In this document: in pieces, positions 14,403 to 22,053 of the stretch | Layout of the letters: each line of letters opens with the position of its first letter | Numbering within the stretch: the stretch's first letter is position 1 | Assembly: GCA_001303705.1 (NCBI GenBank) | Contig: LJUI01000018.1 | Location: 1-25,226, forward strand | Direction: 5' to 3' | DNA: 25,226 nt | Source: a candidate division TA06 bacterium SM23_40 | Lineage (GTDB): Bacteria > LJUI01 > SM1-40 | The notes under the pieces: generated by a model | Seen by the model: the letters and a program-made list of their open reading frames with translations, nothing else | Told to the model about the DNA's origin: nothing | Databases searched by the model: none | Made by a program: the position numbers and the translations under genes

Positions 14403-15383
14403 ATGAGTCTCGAGCTCATCCTTGCACCTATTGTAGACGATCTCCTGGAAGTGGGGCGCGCCCTGGAGGAAGAGCTCCGGTCGGAGATACCGGCGGTCGA
14501 CAGGGTGACGCGCCATTTGCTGAGTGGCCGCGGGAAGCTCCTCCGGCCGGCGCTCGTCATCCTCGCCTCGAGAAGTATCGGGGAAGGGGTGTCGAAGAGT
14601 GCCATTCGTGCCGCTACTATGATCGAAATGATCCATATGGCCACGCTCGTCCACGACGATATGGTGGATGGTGCCGAGACGAGGCGCGGCATCGCAACCC
14701 TCAACCACAAATGGAGCGATCGCGTCTCCGTCCTCGCAGGAGACTATGTCTATTCAAGGGCTCTCGCTATGCTGTCGCACGAGGAGATGCACCCGATCCT
14801 CGGGATCGTCGCCGAAACGGTCTGCCGCATGAGCGCTGCAGAGCTGATTCAGACCGACCGGCGTGGGGACGTGACAATGCGGGAGGAAGAATATCTCTCG
14901 ATTGCCGGCGACAAGACAGCCTCTCTGATACGTGCATCCTGCCGGATCGGCTCCGTGTTAGCAGACGGGAGCAAGGCGGATAGAGAGGCGCTCTCCGACT
15001 TCGGATGGAATTTCGGGATCGCGTTTCAGATCGTGGACGATCTGCTCGATTTCGTCGGTTCGGGAAGAAAGATGGGAAAGCCTGTCGGGGTCGACCTCCG
15101 CGATGGGCGGGTGACCCTACCCCTTCTCTACATGTTGAAAGAAGGATCGACGGAAGAGCGTCAGCGGATCGCTCAGATGCTCGATGTCTGCGGCGTAGGC
15201 ACCGAGGAGTCGTGGGAAGAGGCGATCGCGCTCGTGAAGGAGCGCGGCGGAGTGGAACGGACGAGAGAGGTAGCCGGGACGTACACAGAGAGAGCGAAGG
15301 AGGCGATCGACACTCTTGCGCCGTCTCAGGCGAAAGATACGCTGTTGCTGCTTGCTGACTTCGTGGTAGACCGTGATGGGTAG
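14403..15383 (+). CDS. Polyprenyl diphosphate synthase (trans-isoprenyl, E-type)
   Basis: A 326-residue all-helical prenyltransferase that adds isopentenyl diphosphate to an allylic primer to make the long side chain of quinones. The first Asp-rich motif is HDDMVDGAETRRG (about 84-96), the second QIVDDLLDF (209-217), and the IPP-binding GRGKLLRP lies at about 42-49. Length is typical of octaprenyl/heptaprenyl synthase catalytic subunits. Two small residues (Ala80, Thr81) precede the first Asp motif by a few positions, compatible with a long product, but chain length cannot be fixed by eye. ATG 14403 follows GAGGAG closely; an in-frame GTG at 14397 is an alternative. It overlaps the following apbE gene by eight bases, so the two are translationally linked. 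Confidence 0.92.
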   Translation: MSLELILAPIVDDLLEVGRALEEELRSEIPAVDRVTRHLLSGRGKLLRPALVILASRSIGEGVSKSAIRAATMIEMIHMATLVHDDMVDGAETRRGIATLNHKWSDRVSVLAGDYVYSRALAMLSHEEMHPILGIVAETVCRMSAAELIQTDRRGDVTMREEEYLSIAGDKTASLIRASCRIGSVLADGSKADREALSDFGWNFGIAFQIVDDLLDFVGSGRKMGKPVGVDLRDGRVTLPLLYMLKEGSTEERQRIAQMLDVCGVGTEESWEEAIALVKERGGVERTREVAGTYTERAKEAIDTLAPSQAKDTLLLLADFVVDRDG

Positions 15384-16467
15384 TACAGTCCGAATGCGGA
15401 GTCGGGCCTTCTGGTGGGGCGCGGTCATCGCGGTGGCGTGCATCGGCGGCTGGGGCTGCTCATCTTCATCCTCCACTCCCGGGGTCTGCGAGCAGAGCCG
15501 CGCGCTGATCGGCACAGTCGTGACTATAAAGGCCCATCATCCGGATCGTCGCTTGGCCGAGGAGGCGATCGATGCGGCATTCGCCGAGATGGCGCGAGTC
15601 GAGAAGATATGTAGCTGGCGCGGAGCGCAGAGCGAAGTCGCCGCGGTCAACGCACAGGCGGGGGGCTGGAGTGAGGTGGGGCCCGAACTGATGGAACTCG
15701 TGCGAAGATCGCACCACTGTTCCCTCCTGAGCGACGGCGCCTTTGACATTACGGTGGGTCCGGTCGTCGAATTGTGGGGCTTTGAACAGGGAGGGGGATG
15801 GGTCCCATCACCAGAGGAGATCGATGGTCGTCTCGGTCTGGTCGATTTCCGTGCACTGGAGATCGACACGGCGGTCGGGCGGCTGAGGACAGCCCGCCCG
15901 GGCATGGGCCTCGATCTGGGGGGTGTGGCGAAGGGGTACGCAGTCGATCAGGCGATCTCCCTGCTACGGGAGCGAGGTGTGCTGGGGGCGCTTGTCGATG
16001 CGGGAGGCGATCTGCGGGCGATCGGTCTGCGCCCTGACGGGAAGCCCTGGCGGATCGGGATCAAGCATCCGCGTGAACCGGGTCATGTCCTTGCCACTTT
16101 CGAACTCGCTGATGGAAGTGTTGCGACCTCAGGGGACTATGAGCGGTACTTCACAGCGGGGGGGATCCGGTACCATCATCTTCTCGACCCGCGAACCGGA
16201 ATGCCGGCCCGAAAGGCGGTGAGTGCGACTGTCTGGGCTTCCGATGCTTGTACCGCCGACATGTGGGCAACTGCCCTGTTTGTGATGGGGCCGGCCGCCG
16301 GCCTCGGTCTCGCCGAAGACCTCGATGGCATTGACGCATTGATCGTCGAGGCTGCCGAGGGAGGACTGGTGGCATCGCTTTCGAGCGGCCTCGCGGGGCG
16401 TATCGATCTCATTGACCCGGCATTGACGGTACGCTGGGCAGACGCCGGGGACCTCAGGGAGCATTAG
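15376..16467 (+). CDS. apbE: FAD:protein FMN transferase (ApbE)
   Basis: A 363-residue exported enzyme that attaches FMN from FAD to a Thr of target flavoproteins outside the cytoplasmic membrane. A signal peptide (about 1-27, AFWWGAVIAVACIGGWG) ends near Cys28 or Cys22, either of which could be lipidated, though neither lipobox is ideal. Family marks: LIGTVVTIKAH near the N-terminus, SDGAFDITVGPVVELWGF (about 118-135), GLDLGGVAKGYAVDQA, VDAGGDLRAIG, YHHLLDPRTGMPA, and SATVWASDACTADMWATALFV with the Asp/Thr of the metal site. The start overlaps the end of the polyprenyl synthase gene; GTG at 15373 and ATG at 15376 are both in frame and ATG is preferred. No obvious FMN-acceptor protein (FMN_bind domain) lies in the window. 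Confidence 0.95.
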   Translation: MGSTVRMRSRAFWWGAVIAVACIGGWGCSSSSSTPGVCEQSRALIGTVVTIKAHHPDRRLAEEAIDAAFAEMARVEKICSWRGAQSEVAAVNAQAGGWSEVGPELMELVRRSHHCSLLSDGAFDITVGPVVELWGFEQGGGWVPSPEEIDGRLGLVDFRALEIDTAVGRLRTARPGMGLDLGGVAKGYAVDQAISLLRERGVLGALVDAGGDLRAIGLRPDGKPWRIGIKHPREPGHVLATFELADGSVATSGDYERYFTAGGIRYHHLLDPRTGMPARKAVSATVWASDACTADMWATALFVMGPAAGLGLAEDLDGIDALIVEAAEGGLVASLSSGLAGRIDLIDPALTVRWADAGDLREH

Positions 16468-16472
16468 AAGAG

Positions 16473-17471
16473 ATGCAAAAAGTGGAGATGCGGAAGGCTC
16501 TGTTCTGGGAGGCCAGGGATGATGGAAGGGTAGAATGTCGGCTCTGTCCGCATCACTGTCTGATCGCCCAGGGAAAGCAAGGAATCTGCCTGGGCAGGCG
16601 AAACGAGGGTGGCGTGCTCTATGCGGCCAACTACGGAAGGACGACGAGCCTTGCCCTCGATCCGATCGAAAAGAAGCCCCTGTACCATTTCCATCCCGGA
16701 ACCGGCATTCTCTCCATCGCGCCGAACGGATGCAACTTCGCCTGCCCGTTCTGTCAGAACTGGCAGATCTCGCAGAAGGAATCTCCGACAGAGGAGATCA
16801 CCCCCCAGGAACTTGTCGACCTGGCCCGCGGCAGGGATTCGGTAGGAGTGGCCTACACGTACACCGAACCGCTCATCTGGTATGAGTTCCTTCTCGATGC
16901 CTGCAGCGTAGTGCGCGAGCACCGTCTGTCGAACGTACTCGTTACGAACGGCATGATCGAAGAGGAGCCGTTGCGCCAGCTCCTGCCCTTGATCGATGCG
17001 ATGAATATCGACCTGAAGTCGATGGACGAGAGTTTCTATAAGAAGGTAGTAAAGGGCAACCTCGAATCGGTTCTCAGAACGATCAGACTGGCGAAGGAAA
17101 GCTGTCACGTGGAGCTCACTCATCTGGTGGTACCAGGTGCTACCGACTCGCCTGAGCAGATTAATCGACTGATCGACTGGATCGTCGAACTGGGGGACGA
17201 TACGCCGGTCCATTTCTCGCGCTACTTCCCCCACTACAACTACGACGTTCCTGCCACTCCAGTCGAGACGCTGGTGGAGATATGGAACAGGGCCCGGGAG
17301 CGGCTGCGTTTCGTCTATCTCGGTAACATAGCTATCGAGGGGTCGAGTGACACTGTCTGCCCCCGGTGCGGGGTGACCGCGGTGCGGAGATCGTACTACT
17401 CAGTCGATCTCTCCGGCCTGAGCAACGGTCGCTGCGGGGCTTGTGGCGCAGACCTTAACATCGTGCGGTGA
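16473..17471 (+). CDS. amrS: AmrS-like radical SAM protein (AmmeMemoRadiSam family, PflA-related)
   Basis: A 332-residue radical SAM enzyme of the AmrS/COG1180 type; the exact reaction of the family is unresolved. Motifs in order: an N-terminal Cys-rich patch CRLCPHHC...GICLGRR (22-42); the cluster motif CNFACPFC (Cys87, Cys91, Cys94), which binds a 4Fe-4S cluster and SAM; DPIEKKPLYHFHPGTGILSI (63-82), a hallmark of AmrS; and HFSRYFPHY in the barrel end. A C-terminal zinc-ribbon-like pair (CPRCG and CGACG) closes the protein. The ATG at 16473 is five bases after the apbE stop. The usual AmrA/AmrB (Memo) partners are absent here; it sits between flavinylation and redox genes instead. The gene symbol reflects family, not proven function. 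Confidence 0.9.
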   Translation: MQKVEMRKALFWEARDDGRVECRLCPHHCLIAQGKQGICLGRRNEGGVLYAANYGRTTSLALDPIEKKPLYHFHPGTGILSIAPNGCNFACPFCQNWQISQKESPTEEITPQELVDLARGRDSVGVAYTYTEPLIWYEFLLDACSVVREHRLSNVLVTNGMIEEEPLRQLLPLIDAMNIDLKSMDESFYKKVVKGNLESVLRTIRLAKESCHVELTHLVVPGATDSPEQINRLIDWIVELGDDTPVHFSRYFPHYNYDVPATPVETLVEIWNRARERLRFVYLGNIAIEGSSDTVCPRCGVTAVRRSYYSVDLSGLSNGRCGACGADLNIVR

Positions 17472-17480
17472 GGCACTCTG

Positions 17481-17900
17481 TTGATCCTGGTGCACAGCAG
17501 GAGATCTCGTGATCCGCGAGGGAGGCTGCGGAGCCTGCTGACCCCGGGGGATGTTGCGCTCATCATTGTTCTCCTTCTCGCTTCAGGCGGTAGCATTGTG
17601 GTGCTGCGGGCCGCGCTCGCGGCAGGAGAATACTGCGTTATCTTCGCGGGGGACGAGGAGTTCGGGCGATTTCCGCTGTCGAAGGATCGCACCGTCCATG
17701 TCCCTGGTCCGCTCGGCACCACGGATGTGGTCATTCGGCAGGGCTCTGTCCGGGTTGTCGACTCGCCCTGTCCCCACAGAGTATGTGTGAGCATGGGGGA
17801 GAAGCGCCGTTCGGGTGAGACGGTCGCATGCGTCCCGAATCGAGTACTCGTTCTGGTTTGTAGCAGGCGGGGGAGCGGTGTGGATGCGATCACCAGGTAG
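17481..17900 (+). CDS. NusG domain II-containing membrane-anchored protein (EetA-like)
   Basis: A 139-residue protein with one N-terminal membrane segment (DVALIIVLLLASGGSIVVL, about 24-42) and an extracytoplasmic NusG-domain-II fold. The family signature is SPCPHRVCVSMG...GETVACVPNRVLV, with three conserved Cys. It is not the transcription factor NusG; stand-alone domain II proteins of this type accompany Gx membrane proteins and ApbE in redox loci. The start is a TTG at 17481 with GAGG seven bases upstream. It begins nine bases after amrS and overlaps the next gene by 17 bp. Involvement in membrane electron transfer is inferred from context. Confidence 0.85.
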   Translation: MILVHSRRSRDPRGRLRSLLTPGDVALIIVLLLASGGSIVVLRAALAAGEYCVIFAGDEEFGRFPLSKDRTVHVPGPLGTTDVVIRQGSVRVVDSPCPHRVCVSMGEKRRSGETVACVPNRVLVLVCSRRGSGVDAITR

Positions 17901-18447
17901 GGAGACCCGTTCGTCGTGGAGCACATACGCGATCAGTCGTTTGTCGTTGCTCGTGGCGGTGGGGATTGCTCTGTACGTCGTCGAGGGTTATCTGCCGCGG
18001 CCGGTCCCCTGGATTCGGCTCGGGCTCTCGAACGTGGTGACGCTGGTGGCACTGGTCGGGTTCGGTTTCGGTGAGGCATTCGCCGTCGGCTTCCTCCGCG
18101 TCCTCCTCGGGGCACTCATCTCGGGGTCGCTCTTCTCGCCCGCCTTTCTCTTCTCGCTCGTGGGCGCCGGGGCGAGCGTATCGCTGATGGGCCTCACTCA
18201 CCTTCGGTGGAAGCGTGTCTTTAGTCCGATAGGGATATCGATCTTCGGGGCGCTGGGCCACAACATCACACAACTTACGCTGGCCTATCTGCTCTTCGTC
18301 AGAAAGTTCGAGTTGCTTCTCATGGCCCCCTTTGTTATCTTTCTATCGGTGATCATGGGAAGCGTGGTCGGGGTGGCCGGGGTACTGCTCCTCGATGGCA
18401 TGGAACGGGCCGGGCTTCGACACCGGGAGCACCTTGCCTCCGGCTGA
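17884..18447 (+). CDS. Gx transporter family / Hpre_diP_synt_I membrane protein (EetB-like)
   Basis: A 187-residue integral membrane protein with about five to six hydrophobic helices and the family opening LSLLVAVGIALYVVEGYLPRPVPWIRLGLSN (about 20-50), followed by GEAFAVGFLRVLLGALISGS. Databases often name it heptaprenyl diphosphate synthase component I, but it looks like an ECF-type S-component and lacks prenyltransferase motifs. ATG 17884 is chosen with GGGAG ten bases upstream; a GTG at 17878 is also possible, and the frame is open for a further 21 codons inside the previous gene. Direct overlap with the NusG-II gene indicates tight coupling. In Listeria-type loci a related pair (EetA/EetB) works in flavin-based electron export; that role is inferred here. 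Confidence 0.88.
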   Translation: MRSPGRETRSSWSTYAISRLSLLVAVGIALYVVEGYLPRPVPWIRLGLSNVVTLVALVGFGFGEAFAVGFLRVLLGALISGSLFSPAFLFSLVGAGASVSLMGLTHLRWKRVFSPIGISIFGALGHNITQLTLAYLLFVRKFELLLMAPFVIFLSVIMGSVVGVAGVLLLDGMERAGLRHREHLASG

Positions 18448-18491
18448 TCTGCGCGGATACTTCTCGCATCGGAAAGGGGGAATCGAACCGA

Positions 18492-18758
18492 GTGCCGCTT
18501 CGTAGAAAACGGACTGGTGTGCTTGTCCTCATTCTCATCGTCGGGGCTCTGGTGGGCAGTGGATTGGGGAAGATTCTCGGGGCCGTCATCCCTGCGGGGC
18601 CGGCAAGAGACTTCTTCATCCAGGTGGTCAATATCGGATTCTCGCCGTTCACGCTGGACCTCTCAGTGATCAGACTCACACTCGGGTTCACGTTCGAGAT
18701 CAACATCATAACCATCCTCGGCGTATTGCTGCTTGCGTATGTCTTGAAGTGGTTCTAG
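18492..18758 (+). CDS. DUF4321 domain membrane protein
   Basis: An 88-residue protein with two predicted membrane segments (about 8-30, VLVLILIVGALVGSGLGKIL, and 66-86, INIITILGVLLLAYVLKW) joined by a segment reading NIGFSPFTLDLSVIRLTLGF, the hallmark of DUF4321. Family function is unknown. The start is a GTG at 18492 with a G-rich stretch (AAAGGGGG) about eleven bases upstream. It lies 44 bp after the Gx gene in the same operon. Confidence 0.8.
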   Translation: MPLRRKRTGVLVLILIVGALVGSGLGKILGAVIPAGPARDFFIQVVNIGFSPFTLDLSVIRLTLGFTFEINIITILGVLLLAYVLKWF

Positions 18759-18869
18759 GACTGAGATCTCTTCCTGTCCGGTTCCGCTGCAGACCGCCGG
18801 CCCTGGCGAGGTGGCTCGCGCGGCGCGGTGGTCAATCCCTGTTGGTGCTGAGGGAAGGAGGCGTGTTCG

Positions 18870-19058
18870 ATGTTCGGGAATATTGGACTTCAGGAGATAT
18901 TGATTATCCTTCTCATCGTTCTGCTCTTGTTTGGGGCAAAACGGATTCCTGAAGTTGCGCGGGCTTTGGGAAAGGGGATCAAGGAGTTCAGGGATTCGAT
19001 GAAGGAGATCGGAAAGGATATTGAAGGAGACACGGGAGAGGAGAAGAAAGAGGGCTGA
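18870..19058 (+). CDS. tatA: Twin-arginine translocase subunit TatA/E
   Basis: A 62-residue TatA-family protein: short periplasmic N-terminus, one membrane helix (about 7-24, LQEILIILLIVLLLFG), the FG hinge, then the amphipathic helix AKRIPEVARALGKGIKEFRDSM and a charged tail. It would form the pore of the Tat export system for folded, cofactor-bearing proteins. GGAGG about nine bases upstream supports the ATG. The TGA stop shares its last base with the ATG of the next gene. No tatC or twin-arginine substrate is in the window. The 111-bp gap before it holds no clear promoter. Confidence 0.95.
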   Translation: MFGNIGLQEILIILLIVLLLFGAKRIPEVARALGKGIKEFRDSMKEIGKDIEGDTGEEKKEG

Positions 19059-19939
19059 TGGAGCGACGGCAGAGAACGACGAGAGAAGATGATCGCGCCA
19101 TTCTAAGGACCATCAGGAGACGGTTGGGCTATCAGGCGCTCTTCGACGTACCTGACGTGGAAGCAGCGATCGATCTGGCGGTGCAGTCGAAGTTGAGCGC
19201 CGTTGAGCTCAACATGAACGCTCCCCACTTCTATCCCGAGCGCTACCCGAGAGGGAAGCGTCGGGAGCTGCGCCGTCGGGCGGAGGATGGCGGCGTCGTC
19301 CTCCTTCTCCACGCGAACGAGGAGATCGATCTCTGCTCCTTCCGGGAAGAGATCAGGTGTGGCAGCATCGAGCTCGTGGCAAGGACGATTGAGTTCGCTG
19401 TCGACCTCGGAGCGCTGCGTGTGACGATCCATCCGGGGAGGCTGGCGCCGCTGTTCGGTGTTGAAGGAAGATATGTCTCCCTATTCGAGAAGTACCCCGG
19501 CGGGTTTGCCAATTCATTCCGCGACAGCATCATGGGCATCTCGCCCTTCCTCGACCCGCGCGTCGACGTCTGCTTCGAGAATGTAGGCCCGTTCCACGAT
19601 CCGATCACCCATCCGCTGCTGGAGGAGCTCTGGGCGAGTGTAGATATCTATCTGGCCTGGGATCTGGGCCATACGCACTTGCTGCAGCGGCGTGACCCGG
19701 ACAGAGGTGAGCTGGAACAACGGTTCTTCCGGCGGCACCTCGACCGGGTGCGCAACTGCCATGTGCACGATAACGATGGAAAACGAGATAGCCACGACGT
19801 CATCGGCCGGGGGACTGCCGACATCCGCAGCTATCTCGAACTCCTTGCCGGTACTCAGACCTGGTTCATCTTCGAGGTACGCCCGCACGAGCGCGCACTC
19901 GAATGTCTTCGCGTCTTCGAGAGCTGGCTTGAGCCCTAG
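19058..19939 (+). CDS. Sugar phosphate isomerase/epimerase-like TIM barrel protein
   Basis: A 293-residue AP-endonuclease-2/xylose-isomerase-like barrel. Candidate metal ligands are spread as in the family: AVELNMNAPHF (about 48-58), LLLHANEEID (about 82-91), VTIHPGRL (about 127-134), VCFENVGPFHD (about 171-181), LAWDLGHTHLL (about 200-210), CHVHDNDGKRDSHD (about 234-247) and IFEVRPHE (about 268-275). A substrate, sugar or otherwise, cannot be named. The ATG overlaps the tatA stop by one base, so it is translationally coupled. The TAG stop at 19937-19939 overlaps the TAG of the convergent chaperone gene on the other strand. Confidence 0.82.
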   Translation: MERRQRTTREDDRAILRTIRRRLGYQALFDVPDVEAAIDLAVQSKLSAVELNMNAPHFYPERYPRGKRRELRRRAEDGGVVLLLHANEEIDLCSFREEIRCGSIELVARTIEFAVDLGALRVTIHPGRLAPLFGVEGRYVSLFEKYPGGFANSFRDSIMGISPFLDPRVDVCFENVGPFHDPITHPLLEELWASVDIYLAWDLGHTHLLQRRDPDRGELEQRFFRRHLDRVRNCHVHDNDGKRDSHDVIGRGTADIRSYLELLAGTQTWFIFEVRPHERALECLRVFESWLEP

Positions 19940-21750
19940 CTCACCTCGATAACTCTCCGATAATCCTCGATCCGTGCAGCCTTTCTCTGTTCCTGCAGCC
20001 ACGAATCGTATGTGTCGTGCCCTCTCTCCTGTCGCAGCCGCGCCTTCAGCATCATCCGCTCGGACTCAAATGTCTCTTCGTTCATGGGGATCTTCTCATT
20101 GCATCGGATGAAGAAGTAGCCGATATTGGTTGGCACCGGTCCGCGCACTTCGCCGGCCTCGAGGGTGAAGGCTGCACCCTGGACCTGGGTCCTGGGAGGG
20201 ACGCCCCGGATGTACGTACTGCGAGTGACGAGGGAGGTCTCGTACACCTCGAGCCCTTCGGCCGCAGCGACCTGTTCCAGACTTCTTCCCTCAGCCAGCC
20301 CCTCGGTGACACGCTCGGCCTTCTCGAAAGCCTGCTCCATCTTCTTCTCTCCCCGCACCAGGCCCTCCATCTGAGGCCGCAGTTCCTCGAGGGAGGGAGT
20401 GTACGCGGGGAATTTCTCGTCCACCTGGCAGACGAAGTAGCTATCCCTCCCGGCGAAGATGGGGCTGATCTCTCCGATCGCGTGCTCGAAACCGAAGTCG
20501 TTGACGAGATCCTTGAGGATCGGTTCGATTCCTATCGGGATGATACCGCGGGGGAATTCATCCGTCTTCATCAGCTTCAGCCCGTGGGCCTCTATCGCTT
20601 CCTCGAACCCTAACTCGTGGGCATCCATCCAGAAACTCCGCGCGGTCTCCTCGAGCGCTGCCAGTGTCTCCCAGCTCGGCCGTGGCTTTATGAGGATGTG
20701 TCTGGCCTTGATCTCGTCCCGGCGTTTCACGTCGATCTTGATGATGTGCCAGCCGTACCGCGTCCTGAATGGTTCGGAGAACTCCCCCGGCTTCAGGGAA
20801 AATGCGATCTCCTCGAACTGGGGGACCATCTGCCCGCGCTGGACCATGCCGAGATCTCCTCCCCGTGCCGCGGATGTGGGGTCATCGGAGCGTTCTTGGG
20901 CGAGCTGCGCGAAATCTGCTCCGTCCAGCAATTCCTCATGAATCTGCTCGATCTCTTCTTTCGCTACGAGTATGTCGGCATCGCTGGGCTCCCGCACCAC
21001 CTTGACGAAGTTGAGCCGGACCAACTCCGGTTTTCCGAACATCCCCTTATTCTCCGCATAGCAGGCGGCGAGTTCCTCGTCGGTCGGCTCGGGCACTGTT
21101 CCCTCCATCTCTCGCGGGTCGACCCGGATATAGCTCAGATCGAACTGCTCATGTTCTTCGCGGTACGCCTCGCGCACATCAGCATCGCTTACCTGAACTG
21201 CGGCGAAAAAGTCGATCATCAGCTTTTGTCGCGGAAGCGCCGTGCGCAAGTCAGCCTCGTACTGGCGCAGCCAGGGGGCGGCCTGGGGATTGGCGAGAAG
21301 CTGGTTGTATCTCGCGAAGTCGAAGCTTCCGTCTTCCAGCCGGAAAGCCTCGTTATACAGGATTGCAGGTGGTGGGTTCGAGCGGATCGCCCCCACGAGC
21401 TCTCTATCTGTGACGATGATTCTCCGCCGCCGAACCTCTTTGTCCAGAATCATCTCCTCGATGATCCTATGCCAGGTCTCCTCCTCGACTATCATCACCT
21501 CGTCGTCCGGGAGGTTCCTCACACCCTTCTCAGCGAGGGCCTGTTCCCAGGCCTGGCCGACCCGATAGCGGAAGTAGTCGGCACGAATCGGCCTGCCATT
21601 GACGCGCCCGATGATCCCTGCTTCGCGGTTGCGCCTGCTCTGTCCCTTAAGCCCTCCCTGGCCGAGCTGCAGATAGACGAACCCGACGACGAACGAGACG
21701 GCGACGACCAACATGATCGTCTTCATGTTGCGGCGCATGCTCTGCATCAT
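19936..21750 (-). CDS. Membrane-anchored peptidyl-prolyl isomerase, PpiD/SurA-like
   Basis: A 604-residue periplasm-facing foldase. A short basic N-terminus and one membrane helix (about 9-28, TIMLVVAVSFVVGFVYLQLG) are followed by a SurA-N-type chaperone domain (about 43-130, GIIGRVNGRPIRADYFRYRV onward). A helical segment and a parvulin domain (about 235-345, with ERSDDPTSAARGGDLGMV and RYGWHIIKID) come next. A second, degenerate rotamase-like region lies near the C-terminus (about 500-560, GAAFTLEAGEVRGPV then NIGYFFIRC). This layout matches PpiD. The ATG at 21750 is followed at once by a second Met codon (21747); AAAGGGG about ten bases upstream fits either. It reads from its own promoter and ends convergently with the TIM-barrel gene. 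Confidence 0.9.
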   Translation of the reverse strand: MMQSMRRNMKTIMLVVAVSFVVGFVYLQLGQGGLKGQSRRNREAGIIGRVNGRPIRADYFRYRVGQAWEQALAEKGVRNLPDDEVMIVEEETWHRIIEEMILDKEVRRRRIIVTDRELVGAIRSNPPPAILYNEAFRLEDGSFDFARYNQLLANPQAAPWLRQYEADLRTALPRQKLMIDFFAAVQVSDADVREAYREEHEQFDLSYIRVDPREMEGTVPEPTDEELAACYAENKGMFGKPELVRLNFVKVVREPSDADILVAKEEIEQIHEELLDGADFAQLAQERSDDPTSAARGGDLGMVQRGQMVPQFEEIAFSLKPGEFSEPFRTRYGWHIIKIDVKRRDEIKARHILIKPRPSWETLAALEETARSFWMDAHELGFEEAIEAHGLKLMKTDEFPRGIIPIGIEPILKDLVNDFGFEHAIGEISPIFAGRDSYFVCQVDEKFPAYTPSLEELRPQMEGLVRGEKKMEQAFEKAERVTEGLAEGRSLEQVAAAEGLEVYETSLVTRSTYIRGVPPRTQVQGAAFTLEAGEVRGPVPTNIGYFFIRCNEKIPMNEETFESERMMLKARLRQERGHDTYDSWLQEQRKAARIEDYRRVIEVS

Positions 21751-21787
21751 GGTCCCTATACCCCTTTCAGTTGGCGATTGCAGTATC

Positions 21788-21817
21788 TATATAGCATCTT
21801 TCCTCCTCAGATTGCAA
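21788..21817 (-). promoter_or_regulatory. Promoter of the PpiD-like gene
   Basis: Minus strand TTGCAA (21817-21812), an 18-bp spacer, then TATATA (21793-21788), about 38 bp before the ATG at 21750. This is an AT-rich island in GC-rich sequence and a good sigma70 match. Confidence 0.65.
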
Positions 21818-21878
21818 GCAGATTCGGTATCGATTGAGCCACTTTCGCGGTGATCCGCCGTTGCATCTGCCCGGGTGT

Positions 21879-21936
21879 CGGGAGCCAGGAGAGAGGGATC
21901 GGGAGGCAGGAGAGATGCGCCGGGAAAGGGGAGAGA
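21879..21936. repeat. Three ~17-bp repeats phased at 20-21 bp upstream of dnaE
   Basis: TCGGGAGCCAGGAGAGA (21879-21895), TCGGGAGGCAGGAGAGA (21899-21915) and the weaker CCGGGAAAGGGGAGAGA (21920-21936). Copies one and two differ at one base. Starts are 20 and 21 bp apart, about two helical turns, and the last ends 20 bp before the dnaE -35. The purine bias may alone create some resemblance. Possible operator cluster; the binding protein is unknown. The rest of the 21751-22053 gap holds only the two promoters. Confidence 0.55.
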
Positions 21937-21956
21937 GGTTGTCGGGATTTATTGTC

Positions 21957-21986
21957 TTGACAGCCCGAAGGGCACCATAGTAGACT
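21957..21986 (+). promoter_or_regulatory. Promoter of dnaE
   Basis: TTGACA (21957-21962), an 18-bp spacer and TAGACT (21981-21986). The -35 is perfect and the -10 matches four of six. The start of transcription would be near 21993, about 60 nt before the ATG at 22054. Confidence 0.65.
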
Positions 21987-22053
21987 GCACGCGGGATTGA
22001 TCGCGTGCATCGTGTAATGCACACTCTCCGGTACGGATCTGCGAGCCGACGAC

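Noticed and set aside
17884-18447. Heptaprenyl diphosphate synthase component I as literal function
   Set aside because: The protein is a multi-helix membrane protein without prenyltransferase Asp-rich motifs; the true prenyl synthase is the gene at 14403-15383.
18468-18492. GGTTCGATTCC on the minus strand, like a tRNA T arm
   Set aside because: The flanking bases cannot form a T stem and no anticodon arm is found nearby; it lies at the ribosome site of the DUF4321 gene.
20617-21837. 406-codon plus-strand reading frame
   Set aside because: Fully antisense to the PpiD-like gene, whose domains are clear; a shadow frame despite its length.
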